A DNA stretch of 64,000 bases from Salvelinus alpinus (GCF_045679555.1 NC_092087.1:81462901-81526900); one strand, 5' to 3'. Counted from the stretch's first letter, positions 47,023 through 58,691 are shown. Program-made: numbers and translations. The notes: generated by a model not told the origin, from the sequence alone.

Positions 47023-48693
47023 AAAAAAACAAGTGAGCAAGATGTTGATTTTCTCAAAACAGGAGTTGCAGTTGGAACTGCTCAAGGCGATTCATCATTT
47101 CATAAAACATACAATCATCATCATCATTGCTATCATCATCATACTAACTCAACAAAAAATAGTTTTTTTAGGCACTACAAAAAATTTACTCGAAAAGGAA
47201 AACGTTGAAAAATATAGGTTGCATTGCACCCAAATAATAACTTGATGAAAGTGGCACATTTTAAGTACATTAATACAGTAGAGCCTCCCTCATGCAGAGG
47301 CTGTGATTGGATAAAATATTAAACGTCCCACCTCTCAAACCAGCATGTCACACAAAGCTAAAGACAGCCGTGATTAGCCATTGGTTAAATCTGGTGTCGG
47401 TCAAAATAATTTGTTTCTGTGGCAACTAACACAATGGATAGAACTTCATACAAACTTGAGTTTTCACTTCAATACACATTAATACATGTTATAACATGTT
47501 AATAAACTGTTTGTAATGAATTCTGTTCCTTTTGGCGAATGTCATACTTTTAACACATATTATCCCTAAAGATTTTAAGTGCTTTCCCATTTTGATATAA
47601 CCAAAGTCCCTTTAATTTCCTACACTATGATTCCCTTAAACAATTTTTAGATTTGTGCTTTTTCAGTATACTTGTTAGAGTATAATAGTTACTTGAGAGT
47701 GCTATAACGTATTTGTTCAGTTTTCTTACTGTCAAGACTGCTTGGTATAGGCTACCATCCCAATTTGCCATTTCCATTTAGGAGAGGTCTAGGAGAAGTT
47801 GTGTGAGACCCAGTCAGGAGACCTATGGTTCCGACAGTTATGTTCCACAGACCACTTAAAGAAGCTGTACGGAAGTTTCTTTAAAAAAAATGTGCTTCCT
47901 GAAAAGTTGGACATAAAAAAGCGTCAGTGTGAAGATAAATCCCTATGTTGGTTTTCCCTTTAATATTGGGTCTATGTAGCACATCACAAACACTCTAAGC
48001 CATCGTCTCAAAGCAGAAACACCAATAACACTGCTTTTTGTCATTCCCTTATTCTACCCATGCTTCTTACCCATAATCCACCACTATCTGGCACGTCATT
48101 TATTTCCCTTTACGGTCAGGCGAATAGGCTACAACTGATCAAGTGAAAAACTGAATATGGCACAAACGATAACGATACAATAACAAAACAAATTGCATTG
48201 AAAAAACAACTTGTAGTAAAAGAACCACAGCATCATCGGTAGACTAGGTTTGAAATATAGAAAATAAGTCATGCTAAAGATTGTTCCAACCTTTTTTGTG
48301 TTTTTGTTCCATATTCATTTCTTGTTCGTTAACGGTTCTTGTCCTGAAGGCACTTCTTTACATATCAACCAAAGCATAAGAAAAATAAAACCTCAACACC
48401 AACAAGCAAAAACCCTTTCTCTACTCCTCCTCCTCCCTCCCCCTCCATTATATTGTGCCACAATAACTGTGCTCAACACAGCCCTCCCCCTTCCTATAGA
48501 AAAGTGATGAGCCATCATAGCTTGACTACAAGTCAATGTCCAAAGGTCACTCTGTCTGCAGTCACATTTCATCATGTGAAAACATCTGTTTTGGTTCAGA
48601 AATGTGATTAATGGATAAGTTAGGGGGGAAAAACTCCTTCCATCCCTACAAACATTTATCTGTAGCTACTTCTGTCTTCAGCTCAGAGAAAGG
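47021..48693. other. Probable ADCY9 3' UTR region
   Basis: Sequence downstream of the ADCY9 stop in transcript sense, with no recognised repeat or gene. Assignment to the 3' UTR is by position only. Confidence 0.4.
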
Positions 48694-48779
48694 AGTGCTG
48701 ATCGAGGATCAGTTTCAACTTTAAAATCATAATGAATAGGATTATATGGATAAGGGGGAGCTGATCCTAGATCAGCACT
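48694..48779. mobile_element. Hairpin MITE immediately after the ADCY9 stop codon
   Basis: GTGCTGATCGAGGATCAG at the left pairs with the reverse complement of the right end (CTGATCCTAGATCAGCACTT). The inner end of the hairpin is only 7 bp from the stop codon, so it forms the start of the 3' UTR. Related half-copies lie at about 386-405 and 46625-46644. Confidence 0.7.
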
Positions 48780-48786
48780 TGATGGA

Positions 48787-50203
48787 TCAAAGGCGTGACA
48801 TGAAATCCTCCTTATTGAGCTTTGTCAGCTCATTTGCTTCCTCCTCCTCCTCTTCCTCAGGCTGTGCCAAGGTACAGGGTACTAGCTCCGGGTCTAGGTC
48901 CAGGGTAAGGGGGTGAGGGTCCGTGCCCGTAGCAGGGGGGTGGCCAGCCCCAGTTTGGGGGATTCCTGGTGGGGTTGGAGCATCCCTGTACCCCTCTGCC
49001 CGATCTGCCCTTACCCCGCAGGGCTTGGCCGGGCCTGGCTCTGGCCCTAGTCCTGAAGGAGCTCCACGGGGTCCTATAGAAGAGGCTTGGGGGGTGAATG
49101 TGGAGGAAGAGGAGGAGGTGGGAGGAGTGTAAGAAGAGGATAAAGGAGGAGGAGCTGGCGCATTGGCACCTGCATCAGACTTGGTCGTTTTAACGGCGGC
49201 CCCTTCCCCCACGGGTCCAACGGCTGCCTGTGATTGGACAGGTTTCACCGGGGGCAAAACAGCAACTAATTGATGTGGCTGTAGCCAAGGTTCAGCCAAT
49301 AGCTGCCCACCTCTTTCAGTGCTCCTGGGATACAGGAAGGTCCTCATTTGACCTTTGCCCTTGACGTTGACGGTACCGCGGTAGTCGAACTCTAATCCCA
49401 TTCTGCTGAGCGCCGAGTGGCTCTCCTCACTCACCTGTACCCGACACTCCACCCCTGTAGAGTCCATGCGACTCGCAATATTCACTGTGTCTCCCCAGAT
49501 GTCGTAGAGCAACTTGGTAGTGCCGATCACCCCCGCCGTCAGGGGACCATGATTGAACCCGATACGGAGCTTAAACCCAAAGCCTAGCATGTTTTTATTG
49601 AAGTCGTCCAAAACACCCATCATCTCGAGGGCGAAGTCGAACAGCGCCCTCAGGTGGTTAGAGTTGGGGTGGGAGTCGTCAATGCACTGCTGAGGGTTCA
49701 GCCCGGACGCCGCCATGTACGTGGCGCCGATCGTCTTGATCTTCTCCACGTTGGCGAAGTCCGGTTTCCGTAGCAACTCATCGAAGTCGCCGATGAGCTC
49801 ATTGAGCACTCGATAACACTCCTTCCCGCCTTCGTAACTTTCCTCGTAGAATTCAGAAAAATTCACAATACTCGCAAAGATGACCCCGGCGTTGTCGTGA
49901 TTTTTGGAGTACGACTGGGTCACCTTGAGCTGCTCGGCAACGTGGATTGGGATGATGTTGCCTAGCAACCAGTCTGCCTGGTCCCGCATGTTCTGGATCT
50001 TGACGCGGTGCTTGTCGGCCTCTATGTTGCCGTGGTAATGGAGACGGTAGCTGACCTCGAACTCGTGGTTCAAAAACCAGACCAATAGAAGGAGGAGGAA
50101 GTAGGTGAGTACTGCTTCTGGAACCAGTAGGTCTAGGGGTCTCACGGGGTCCATGGCGTCTGGACGTGGTTCTGGAGTGGACCATGTCTCATTGGTGAGA
50201 TTA
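48787..50203 (-). CDS. adcy9: ADCY9 terminal exon: last TM segment, C2 cyclase domain, tail
   Basis: The acceptor is CTTTTCCAG before 50203 and TGA is at 48787-48789. The exon completes a Gly codon, then has NLTNETW (a possible N-glycosylation site in the last extracellular loop), a membrane helix (LTYFLLLLLVWFLN), and REVSYR-like HEFEVSYRLHYHGNIEADKH leading into C2. C2 features: NAGVIFASIVNFSEFYEESY, KIKTIGATYMAASGL, and DIWGDTVNIASRMDSTGV with the conserved Asn and Arg of the catalytic site. C2 carries no metal-binding Asp pair, as expected, since those lie in C1. A roughly 175-residue Pro/Ser/Gly-rich tail ends in an E-run and EANELTKLN, the C2b segment known from mammalian AC9, followed by KEDFMSRL. 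ADCY9 is a Gs-stimulated, forskolin-poor cyclase of the plasma membrane and endosomes. Confidence 0.95.
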
Positions 50204-50429
50204 CTGGAAAAGAGAAAGAGAAAATGAGAAGAGGGCAGGAGGTAGATGAGGGCAGACAGAGAGAGAAAGGAGTGGTGTGGCGGCTAGACAGAAAGAGAAA
50301 AAAAGAAAGAGAGTTAAGAAAGGAGTGTGTAGAGAGATAAGAAGCCTGCAGCATCTCTCTCACAGTTGAGCTTTACCCGTGGCTCGTATAAATAGGACCA
50401 GCTAGCCAGTCTGACTCACAGGATCTGTC

Positions 50430-50501
50430 CCAAATGGCACCCTATTCCCTATGTGCCCTGGTCAAAAGTAGTGCACTAAGTAGGGAATAGGGTGCCTTTG
50501 A
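50430..50501. mobile_element. Hairpin MITE in ADCY9 intron
   Basis: CAAATGGCACCCTATTCCCT pairs with AGGGAATAGGGTGCCTTTG, with GTAGTGCACT in the loop region. Fragments of the same family lie at 7091-7125 and about 53306-53363. Confidence 0.75.
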
Positions 50502-50814
50502 GATGCAGACATAGCCACTGACATTTAGCTGCTATGATTACACCAGCCATACTTCACAGTTTGAGAAAAGAGAGGAGAGGAGAGGGAGAAAAGAGAGTGA
50601 GAGAAGGAGAGAGAGTGAAGAGAAGAGAGAGGGAGAAAGAGAGAGAGAGATGGAAAGAGAAAGATAGAAAGACGTCCCCTCTTCTCTCCTTTCACCCCCG
50701 TCACCCTCCCAAATGTCACTCATCCATCAACATTCTGCATTTCCATGGCAACACTCACCCCATCGCTGGAGAACTGTCATTACTGGAGCTGCAAGACAGA
50801 GTGACTCCCGTCAG

Positions 50815-50978
<164 letters not shown>

Positions 50979-51299
50979 CTGACTGATTCATATCAACCTC
51001 TTAGAATGACTCCCGTGAGTTAAACACAAGTGTGATAACACATTCCAACACACTCGCACACACACTCCAACACACTTACTCACACACACAACTTGGCTCA
51101 CAACCAGATGAATATGAACATTTCCTAAGAGCCACTGGGAGAGAGAGGTATATTGTGTATTATTGTGCATATTGTGTATGTCATAAAATGCTGACTAACG
51201 GCTGACTGATGGCAAATAAACTGCAAGCTATACAATTTTTAAAAAATTATAGCTTAAAGTTTTAACATTATGACATAAGTTATAACATCTTCATAATGT

Positions 51300-51680
51300 T
51301 GTAAAGTTTCAAACGTTTCACCCCGCTACCCTCTAGAAGGCGGAGACAGTACAGGTGCATCAAAGCTGGGACCGAGAGACTGAAAAAAAGCTTTTTATCT
51401 CCAGGCCATCAGACTGTTAAACAGTCACCACTAGCTGGCCTCCGCCCAGTACCCTGCCCTGAACTTTAGTCACTGATACTAGCCGGATACCACCCGGTAC
51501 TCTACCCTCCACCTTAGAGACTGCTGCCCTATGTACACAGTCATGGAACACTGTTAACATCCTGTTTTACCCACTTCATATGTATGTACTGTATTCTAGT
51601 TGATCATCCTATATAACTATTGCTGTACACACCTTTTCTATTCATATATTGTCCATAATGCCTATACACACAATCATATA
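51300..51680 (+). mobile_element. LINE-A family 3' end, piece 1 (split by Tc1)
   Basis: GAAGGCGGAGACAGTACAGG, TGCATCAAAGCTGGGACCGA and CATCAGACTGTTAAACAGTC match the C-terminal coding end and 3' UTR of LINE-A at 18600-18770 in the opposite orientation. The element resumes at 52384. Confidence 0.75.
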
Positions 51681-52533
<853 letters not shown>

Positions 52534-52563
52534 TCGTAAATATGTATAGGCTGCAGTACTCAC

Positions 52564-52712
52564 CCTGTCCTGTTGAGGGGGCTGTGGAGCAGCACTAGTA
52601 GAGCCACACCAACAGCCGTGGCCAGGGCAGATCTCATCCAGAAACTCAGCTGGCAGAAGTTACAGTACTGGATGATGGCTATGGTCACTGCACAGCACAG
52701 GAACATGGTTAC
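52564..52712 (-). CDS. adcy9: ADCY9 exon (membrane helices of second cassette)
   Basis: The acceptor is CCCTCTAG before 52712 and the donor is ACAGG then GTGAGT at 52563. 149 bp, starting in phase 0: VTMFLCCAVTIAIIQYCNFC, QLSFWMRSALATAVGVALLV, LLHSPLNRT. HYCNFCQLS-x-WMRS-x-LAT is the matching human AC9 text from memory. Two hydrophobic helices are visible. It ends with two bases of a Gly codon completed by the terminal exon. Confidence 0.92.
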
Positions 52713-53212
52713 CTAGAGGGAGGACACACAACATTTGTTTGTGTAAACTGAAATTCCAATTTTCATCAATGCTTCTCTATGAGAAGAAATCGGGAATTGG
52801 AATTTCAGGTTATTTCCCAAATTGACTGAATTGAAATGGAACTTGACCCTGGTACACAAGAGTACTCACGCAATATATTACATATGGTAACATAAACATA
52901 CTTCCCCACCAATACCCTCAACACACTCACACATGCCTTATGCACACCCGTGGCATGTGTGAACACACACCCACACACGCATCAGTAGTTGAATCCCCTG
53001 TACAGTAGTTAGTACAGACTTATGATGACAACTTAACACGTCTCTCTTCCATCCCTCCATCTCTCGCTCCATGCTTCCATCCCTCCCTTCTATCCCTCTC
53101 ACACACATCTTCTCTTTCTCTGCCATATTATTCATCGCTCTCGTCCAGTCCATCCCTCTCTTTCATCCCTCCATCCACATCCCTCTCTCTCTCTGCAAGG
53201 TATCACCTCTGT

Positions 53213-53216
<4 letters not shown>

Positions 53217-53243
<27 letters not shown>

Positions 53244-53244
53244 G
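53217..53244. repeat. (GT)n followed by a G-run
   Basis: A short GT tract passes into a run of about 18 G residues, with possible G-quadruplex character on the plus strand. Confidence 0.7.
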
Positions 53245-53305
53245 ATCCTTGCAAAACAAGATATCAAAACACACCAGCTTGACTTGTGAGCAGTCAAGAC
53301 TTGGG

Positions 53306-53363
53306 TGCATCCCACATGACCCCCTATTCCCTATATAGTGCACTACCTTTTGACCAGAGCCCT
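53306..53363. mobile_element. Fragment of a hairpin MITE
   Basis: CCCTATTCCCTATATAGTGC and ACTACCTTTTGACCAGAGCC belong to the MITE family of 50430-50501. Confidence 0.6.
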
Positions 53364-53785
53364 ATGGCAGCAGCTCCGGACTCAGAGTAAGGCTAGAGAA
53401 AACAATGTGCAGTGTGTAGTTAGCCTCTGCCCAAACTAGGACCTCTATCTCTTCCACATAAAGGATTTGATAAGAGGATAATGTCAATCATCTGTGTGCC
53501 AAGCTCCACAAGTATAGACCTCTCCATTGTCCATTGACTGTTTCTCTCTGAAACACTGGCACGTTCTAGTGGGCTCTACAACTGTGGACCAAGTATAACT
53601 CAATGCACTTGACACTTAGTCCCATACACTTGAGAACACCTATTATTGTAAATAGGTGTTGTTAGCAGTAATGCATTTGCCATCTGTCATCTAGACCAGC
53701 GTTCAAACCCCTTTTGACCATCCCTGACTAGAACCCCATGTCTACCAGTCTGCCCTCCTCCTTTACCCTCTCTATCTCTCCTTAC

Positions 53786-53945
53786 CTGGATGGGCAGGTG
53801 GAGGCTGCAGGCGAGGTGTGAGAACACGGACACGGCAGGAAGTGAGACCAGCAAGGCCCCGATCACATGACGGGGGATCCAGCCTGACACCACCCTCAGC
53901 AAGGTCTGGGTACAGCTCAACACGTTGTCCAGGTAGAACGTCATA
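53786..53945 (-). CDS. adcy9: ADCY9 exon (membrane region)
   Basis: The acceptor is CCCCCTGCAG before 53945 and the donor is CAG then GTAAGG at 53785. 160 bp: one base completes an Arg codon, then MTFYLDNVLSCTQTLLRVVS, GWIPRHVIGALLVSLPAVSV and FSHLACSLHLPIQ. The GW-x-PRH-x-IGA-x-LVSLPA block matches mammalian AC9. Phase joins its neighbours (SIR then MTFYL). Confidence 0.93.
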
Positions 53946-54042
53946 CTGCAGGGGGCCAAGGAGGAGGAGGTGAGGAAAGAAGGGACAAGTAAATAGCAAA
54001 AAAGGACAACATTGTGATACACTGACTCACATCCCTATCAGT

Positions 54043-54123
54043 TCTCTCTCTCTCCCTCCCTCCCTCCCTCCCTCTCTCCCTCCCTCCCTCCCTCCCTCCC
54101 TCCCTCCCTCCCTCCCTCCCTTT
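54043..54123. repeat. (CCCT)n tract
   Basis: About 80 bp of CCCT/CT repeat in the intron between the 53786 and 54231 exons. On the transcript strand it is purine-rich GGGA. Confidence 0.95.
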
Positions 54124-54230
54124 CTAATTTCTCATTCCTCCATATAGCAACAGGGAGACCAACTCCAGCAGACACTTTTCACTTTACCCATCCTCTCTCC
54201 CTCCCACTATCTCCCCCCTCCATCCCTCAC

Positions 54231-54439
54231 CGTATGGACAGCACCAGGGAGACCAGCTCTAACAGACCAGCAGCGGTAGCCAATCCCAGGACGGTTGCCG
54301 GAGGCGACTCCATGGTGACCATGGGAACCAGGAAGCAGGCCAAGGTGAGGGCGAGGAACACAGAGCAGGATAGGAGAACATCCAGGAAGGAGCTGAAGGT
54401 AGGGCTGGCGAAGGTCTGCACCGGGGCCTGGGTCTCCAC
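54231..54439 (-). CDS. adcy9: ADCY9 exon starting inside the splice-site minisatellite
   Basis: The acceptor is CTCTCCTCCAG before 54439 and the donor is ATACG then GTGAGG at 54230. 209 bp, phase 0 start: VETQAPVQTFASPTFSSFLD, VLLSCSVFLALTLACFLVPM, VTMESPPATV, LGLATAAGLLELVSLVLSI. TFASPTFSS-x-LDV matches mammalian AC9 and opens the second membrane cassette; two to three helices are visible. The first nine codons (VETQAPVQT) and the 36 bases before them are the unit of the tandem array that extends to 55798, so this is the junction from which the array grew. Confidence 0.93.
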
Positions 54440-55798
54440 CTGGAGGAGAGAGAGTAGTCAGACACATAGAGAGAAGGTCTGCACCGGGGCCTGGGTCTCC
54501 ACCTGGAGGGGAGAGAGTAGTCAGAGACATAGAGAGAAGGTCTGCACTGGGGCCTGGGTCTCCACCTGGAGGAGAAAGAGTAGTCAGAGACATAGAGAGA
54601 AGGTCTGCACCGGGGCCTGGGTCTCCACCTGGAGGAGAGAGAGTAGTCAGAGACATAGAGAGAAGGTCTGTACCGGGGCCTGGGTCTCCACCTGGAGGGG
54701 AGAGAGTAGTCAGAGACATAGAGAAAAGGTCTGCACCGGGGCCTGGGTCTCCACCTGGAGGGGAGAGAGTAGTCAGAGACATAGAGAGAAGGTCTGCACC
54801 GGGACCTGGGTCTCCACCTGGAGGGGAGAGAGTAGTCAGAGACATAGAGAGAAGGTCTGCACTGGGACCTGGGTCTCCACCTGGAGGGGAGAGAGTAGTC
54901 AGAGACATAGAGAGAAGGTCTGCACCGGGACCTGGGTCTCCACCTGGAGGGGAGAGTAGTCAGAGACATAGAGAGAAGGTCTGCACCGGGGCCTGGGTCT
55001 CCACCTGGAGGGGAGAGAGTAGTCAGAGACATAGAGAGAAGGTCTGCACCGGGGCCTGGGTCTCCACCTGGAGGAGAGAGAGTAGTCAGACACATAGAGA
55101 GAAGGTCTGCACCGGGGCCTGGGTCTCCACCTGGAGGGGAGAGAGTAGTCAGAGACATAGAGAGAAGGTCTGCACTGGGGCCTGGGTCTCCACCTGGAGG
55201 AGAGAGAGTAGTCAGAGACATAGAGAGAAGGTCTGCACTGGGACCTGGGTCTCCACCTGGAGGAGAGAGAGTAGTCAGAGACATAGAGAGAAGGTCTGCA
55301 CCGGGGCCTGGGTCTCCACCTGGAGGAGAGAGAGTAGTCAGAGACATAGAGAGAAGGTCTGCACTGGGGCCTGGGTCTCCACCTGGAGGGGAGAGAGTAG
55401 TCAGAGACATAGAGAAAAGGTCTGCACCGGGACCTGGGTCTCCACCTGGAGGAGAGAGAGTAGTCAGAGACATAGAGAGAAGGTCTGCACCGGGGCCTGG
55501 GTCTCCACCTGGAGGGGAGAGAGTAGTCAGAGACATAGAGAGAAGGTCTGCACCGGGGCCTGGGTCTCCACCTGGAGGGGAGAGAGTAGTCAGAGACATA
55601 GAGAGAAGGTCTGTACCGGGGCCTGGGTCTCCACCTGGAGGGGAGAGAGTAGTCAGAGACATAGAGAGAAGGTCTGTACCGGGGCCTGGGTCTCCACCTG
55701 GAGGGGAGAGAGTAGTCAGAGACATAGAGAGAAGGTCTGCACCGGGACCTGGGTCTCCACCTGGAGGGGACAGCGTAGTCAGAGACATAGAGAGAAGG
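54411..55798 (-). repeat. 63-bp minisatellite of the ADCY9 intron-exon junction, about 22 copies
   Basis: Each unit, read on the transcript strand, has about 36 bases of intron end (TTCTCTCTATGTCTCTGACT, ACTCTCTCCCCTCCAG) and 27 bases of exon start encoding VETQAPVQT. The last copy in transcript order is the real exon boundary at 54439/54440; about 21 more lie upstream in the intron. Every complete unit keeps CTGAC, a pyrimidine tract and CCTCCAG before GTGGAG. Copies differ by a few substitutions (CACCGGGG, CACTGGGG, TACCGGGG, GGACCTGG), and one near 54950 lacks 4 bases. The unit is divisible by three, which explains long repetitive frames on both strands. Confidence 0.97.
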
Positions 55799-55867
55799 AG
55801 AGGAGAAAGGAAGGGGAGAGGTGGTTAGACAGTTGGGATGAGAGGGGAACAACACAGGGACAGAGAG

Positions 55868-56820
55868 AGGAGATAAAGTCTGGGTTGGCGCTCCTCCTTG
55901 GGGTGTGCCGTGGCGGAGATCTTTGTGGGCTATACTCGGCCTTGTCTCAGGATGGTAAGTTGGTGGTTGAAGATATCCCTCTAGTGGTGTGGGGGCTGTG
56001 CTTTGGCAAAGTGGGTGGGGTTATATCCTTCCTGTTTGGCCCTGTCCGGGGTTATTATCGGATGGGGCCACAGTTCAGCCTCCTGATCCCTCCTGTCTCA
56101 GCCTCCAGTATTTATGCTGCAGTAGTTTATGTGTCGGGGGGCTAGGGTCAGTCTGTTATATCTGGAGTATTTCTCCTGTCTTATCCGGTGTCCTGTGTGG
56201 ATTTAAGTATGCTCTCTCTAATTCTCTCTTTCTCTCTTTATTTCTTTCTCTCTCTGAGGACCTGAGCCCTAGGACCATGCCTCAGGACTACCTGGCATGA
56301 TGACTCCTTGCTGTCCCCAGTCCACCTGGCCGTGCTGCTGCTCCAGTTTCAACTGTTCTGCCTGCGCCTATGGAACCCTGACCTGTTCACCGGACATGCT
56401 ACCTGTCCCAGACCTGCTGTTTTCAACTCTCTAGAGACAGCAGAGAGCGGTAGAGATACTCTTAATGATCGGCTATGAAAAGCCAACTGACATTTACTTC
56501 TGAGGTGCTGACCTGTTGCACCCTCGACAACTACTGTGATTATTATTATTTGACCATGCTGGTCATTTATGAACATTTGAACATCTTGGCCATGTTCTGT
56601 TATAATCTCCACCCGGCACAGCCAGAAGAGGACTGGCCACCTCTCGTAGCCTGGTTCCTCTCTAGGTTTCTTCCTAGGTTTTGGCCTTTCTAGGGAGTTT
56701 TTCCTAGCCACCGTGCTTCTACACCTGCATTGCTTGCTGCTTGGGGTTTTAGGCTGGGTTTCTGTACAGCACTTTGCTATATCAGCTGATGGGCTATATA
56801 AATACATTTGATTTGATAAA
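55868..56820 (+). mobile_element. Dispersed salmonid repeat, unclassified
   Basis: Sequence such as GGTTCCTCTCTAGGTTTCTT, GGGAGTTTTTCCTAGCCACC and GGGCTATATAAATACATTTG at its right end belongs to a high-copy salmonid repeat recognised from memory. The right end (TTTGATTTGAT) resembles a retroposon tail. No protein was recognised in it. It separates the minisatellite from the GT microsatellite within one ADCY9 intron. Confidence 0.6.
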
Positions 56821-56940
56821 GTTCAGATTACTACTACTATAATGTGGTCAAACTGTTAGAACTGAAATATCTTATATACACCAGCAGGGGGCTTTGTATG
56901 AACACGTGGTCAATACGGCTTTGACTGACACGGATTGAGG

Positions 56941-57072
<132 letters not shown>

Positions 57073-57175
57073 CTCCTCCTGGTAGCTGATGCGGTAGGCT
57101 GTCTCCAGAGGTCTCTCCAGGAAGTTGAGGCTCAGCTTGTTGATGGGAGGCTTGAAGAAGTAGTCCTTCATCAGA
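57073..57175 (-). CDS. adcy9: ADCY9 exon (C1b to second membrane cassette linker)
   Basis: The acceptor is TCTTTCAAG before 57175 and the donor is GAGGAG then GTACAC at 57072. 103 bp: one base completes Ser, then LMKDYFFKPPINKLSLNFLE and RPLETAYRISYQEE. KEDSLMKDYFFKPPIN-x-LSLNFL and SY-x-x-SYQEE are highly conserved AC9 text. It ends in phase 0 and joins VETQ in the 54231-54439 exon. Confidence 0.95.
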
Positions 57176-57424
57176 CTTGAAAGACAGGAGAATAGATTGA
57201 GGAAAAGACCGGTAGAGGGTTTCACGGTGGAATCCTAACTTGAACTCGACATCTGCATGCATGACTTGAGTCATCCATTGACATCTACGCATTATTTATG
57301 TGATCATCGAGGTTAAGTGCATCTCAAGCTGGGATTCCTCCCTTAGTGACTGACTTCAAATATATATGCTGTCAACACTAATCACCATAGCACTGTTGGT
57401 ACTCCTAAACCACCCAAGCCATAG

Positions 57425-58590
57425 ACTGTTCTCTCTGCTTCTGCACAGCAAGCGGTGCCGGTGTATCAAGTCTGACACCAACAGGCTCCTGAACAGCTTC
57501 TATCCCCAAGCCATAAGACTGCTAAATACCTAACAAATGTCTACACAGACCATCTGTCTATCTAAGTTGACCCTTTAGATATTTTTATTCTTGCACTGTC
57601 TCAATGCACACTCACTCACACTGACACGCTCAACACACACATCTATACTGACTCTATACACACACTCACTCACACTGACACGCTCAACACACACATCTAT
57701 ACTGTCTCAATGCACACTCACTCACACTGACACGCTCAACACACACATCTATACTGACTCAATGCACACTCACTCACACTGACACGCTCAACACACACAT
57801 CTATACTGACTCTATACACACACTCACTCACACTGACACGCTCAACACACACATCTATACTGACTCAATGCACACTCACTCACACTGACACGCTCAACAC
57901 ACACATCTATACTGACTCAATGCACACTCACTCACACTGACACGCTCAACACACACATCTATACTGACTCTATACACACACTCACTCACACTGACACACT
58001 CAACACACACATCTATACTGTCTTAATGCACACTCACTCACACTGACACGCTCAACACACACATCTATACTGTCTTAATGCACACTCACTCACACTGACA
58101 CGCTCAACACACACATCTATACTGTCTTAATGCACACTCACTCACACTGACACGCTCAACACACACATCTATACTGTCTCAATGCACACTCACTCACACT
58201 GACACACTCAACACACACATGACATGCACACACATCTAAACTGACTCTATAAACACACACACTCACATACAATCTTCATATACACTGCTGCTACTCTGTT
58301 AATCATATATCCTGATGCCTAGTCACCTTACCACTATACATATCTACCTCTATAGATCCAGTATCTCTGTACATTATAATATGGTACTGGAACTGACCCT
58401 GCACAGCTTCTTACTTTCTCCTGTCCTCTTTATTTCTTATTTTTATTTCTCCTGTGTGTTTGTTCAACCGTATGTTATTTTTGTTAGTACTACATTGATA
58501 TTGATTAGTGCATTATTGGATTCAGAGTTAGGAAGAAAAATGCCTTTCACTTTAAACCTAAGGAAGGCTAATCCCTGATCTGCCAAGACA
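57425..58590 (+). mobile_element. LINE 3' end with expanded tandem repeat
   Basis: The plus strand encodes a LINE C-terminal end (KRCRCIKSDTNRLLNSFYPQ, AIRLLNT, stop), followed by a 3' UTR with CTGATGCCTAGTCACCTTAC and CATATCTACCTCTATAGATC. A tandem array of 52/54-bp units lies between (57600-58230). It is 5'-truncated. Confidence 0.75.
57600..58230. repeat. 52/54-bp minisatellite inside a LINE 3' UTR, about 12 copies
   Basis: Units contain CACTCACTCACACTGACACG and CTCAACACACACATCTATAC. Two interspersed variants occur, one with CTCAATGCA and one with CTCTATACACA, differing by two bases in length. Confidence 0.95.
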
Positions 58591-58605
58591 TGCCCAGTTC
58601 TGCTA

Positions 58606-58691
58606 CTAAATCAAATCACATGTTATTGGTCACATTCACATATTTAGAAGATGTTATTGTGGGTGTAGCAAAATGCTTGTGTTCCTAGCTC
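58606..58691 (-). mobile_element. LINE-A 3' end fragment at the origin of the 21-bp array
   Basis: TGTTATTGGTCACATTCACA, AGAAGATGTTATTGTGGGTG and AGCAAAATGCTTGTGTTCCT match LINE-A 3' end sequence at 9545-9625 in the same orientation. The LINE text CCAACAGTGCAGTAGTATCT runs straight into the array. Confidence 0.8.

Noticed and set aside
48923..49132. 69-codon plus-strand frame opposite the ADCY9 tail
   Set aside because: Antisense shadow of the proline-rich coding tail.
54234..55855. Frames of 233-509 codons on both strands over the 63-bp minisatellite
   Set aside because: They are translations of the repeat in frames other than the ADCY9 exon frame. In the exon frame each unit has a TGA.
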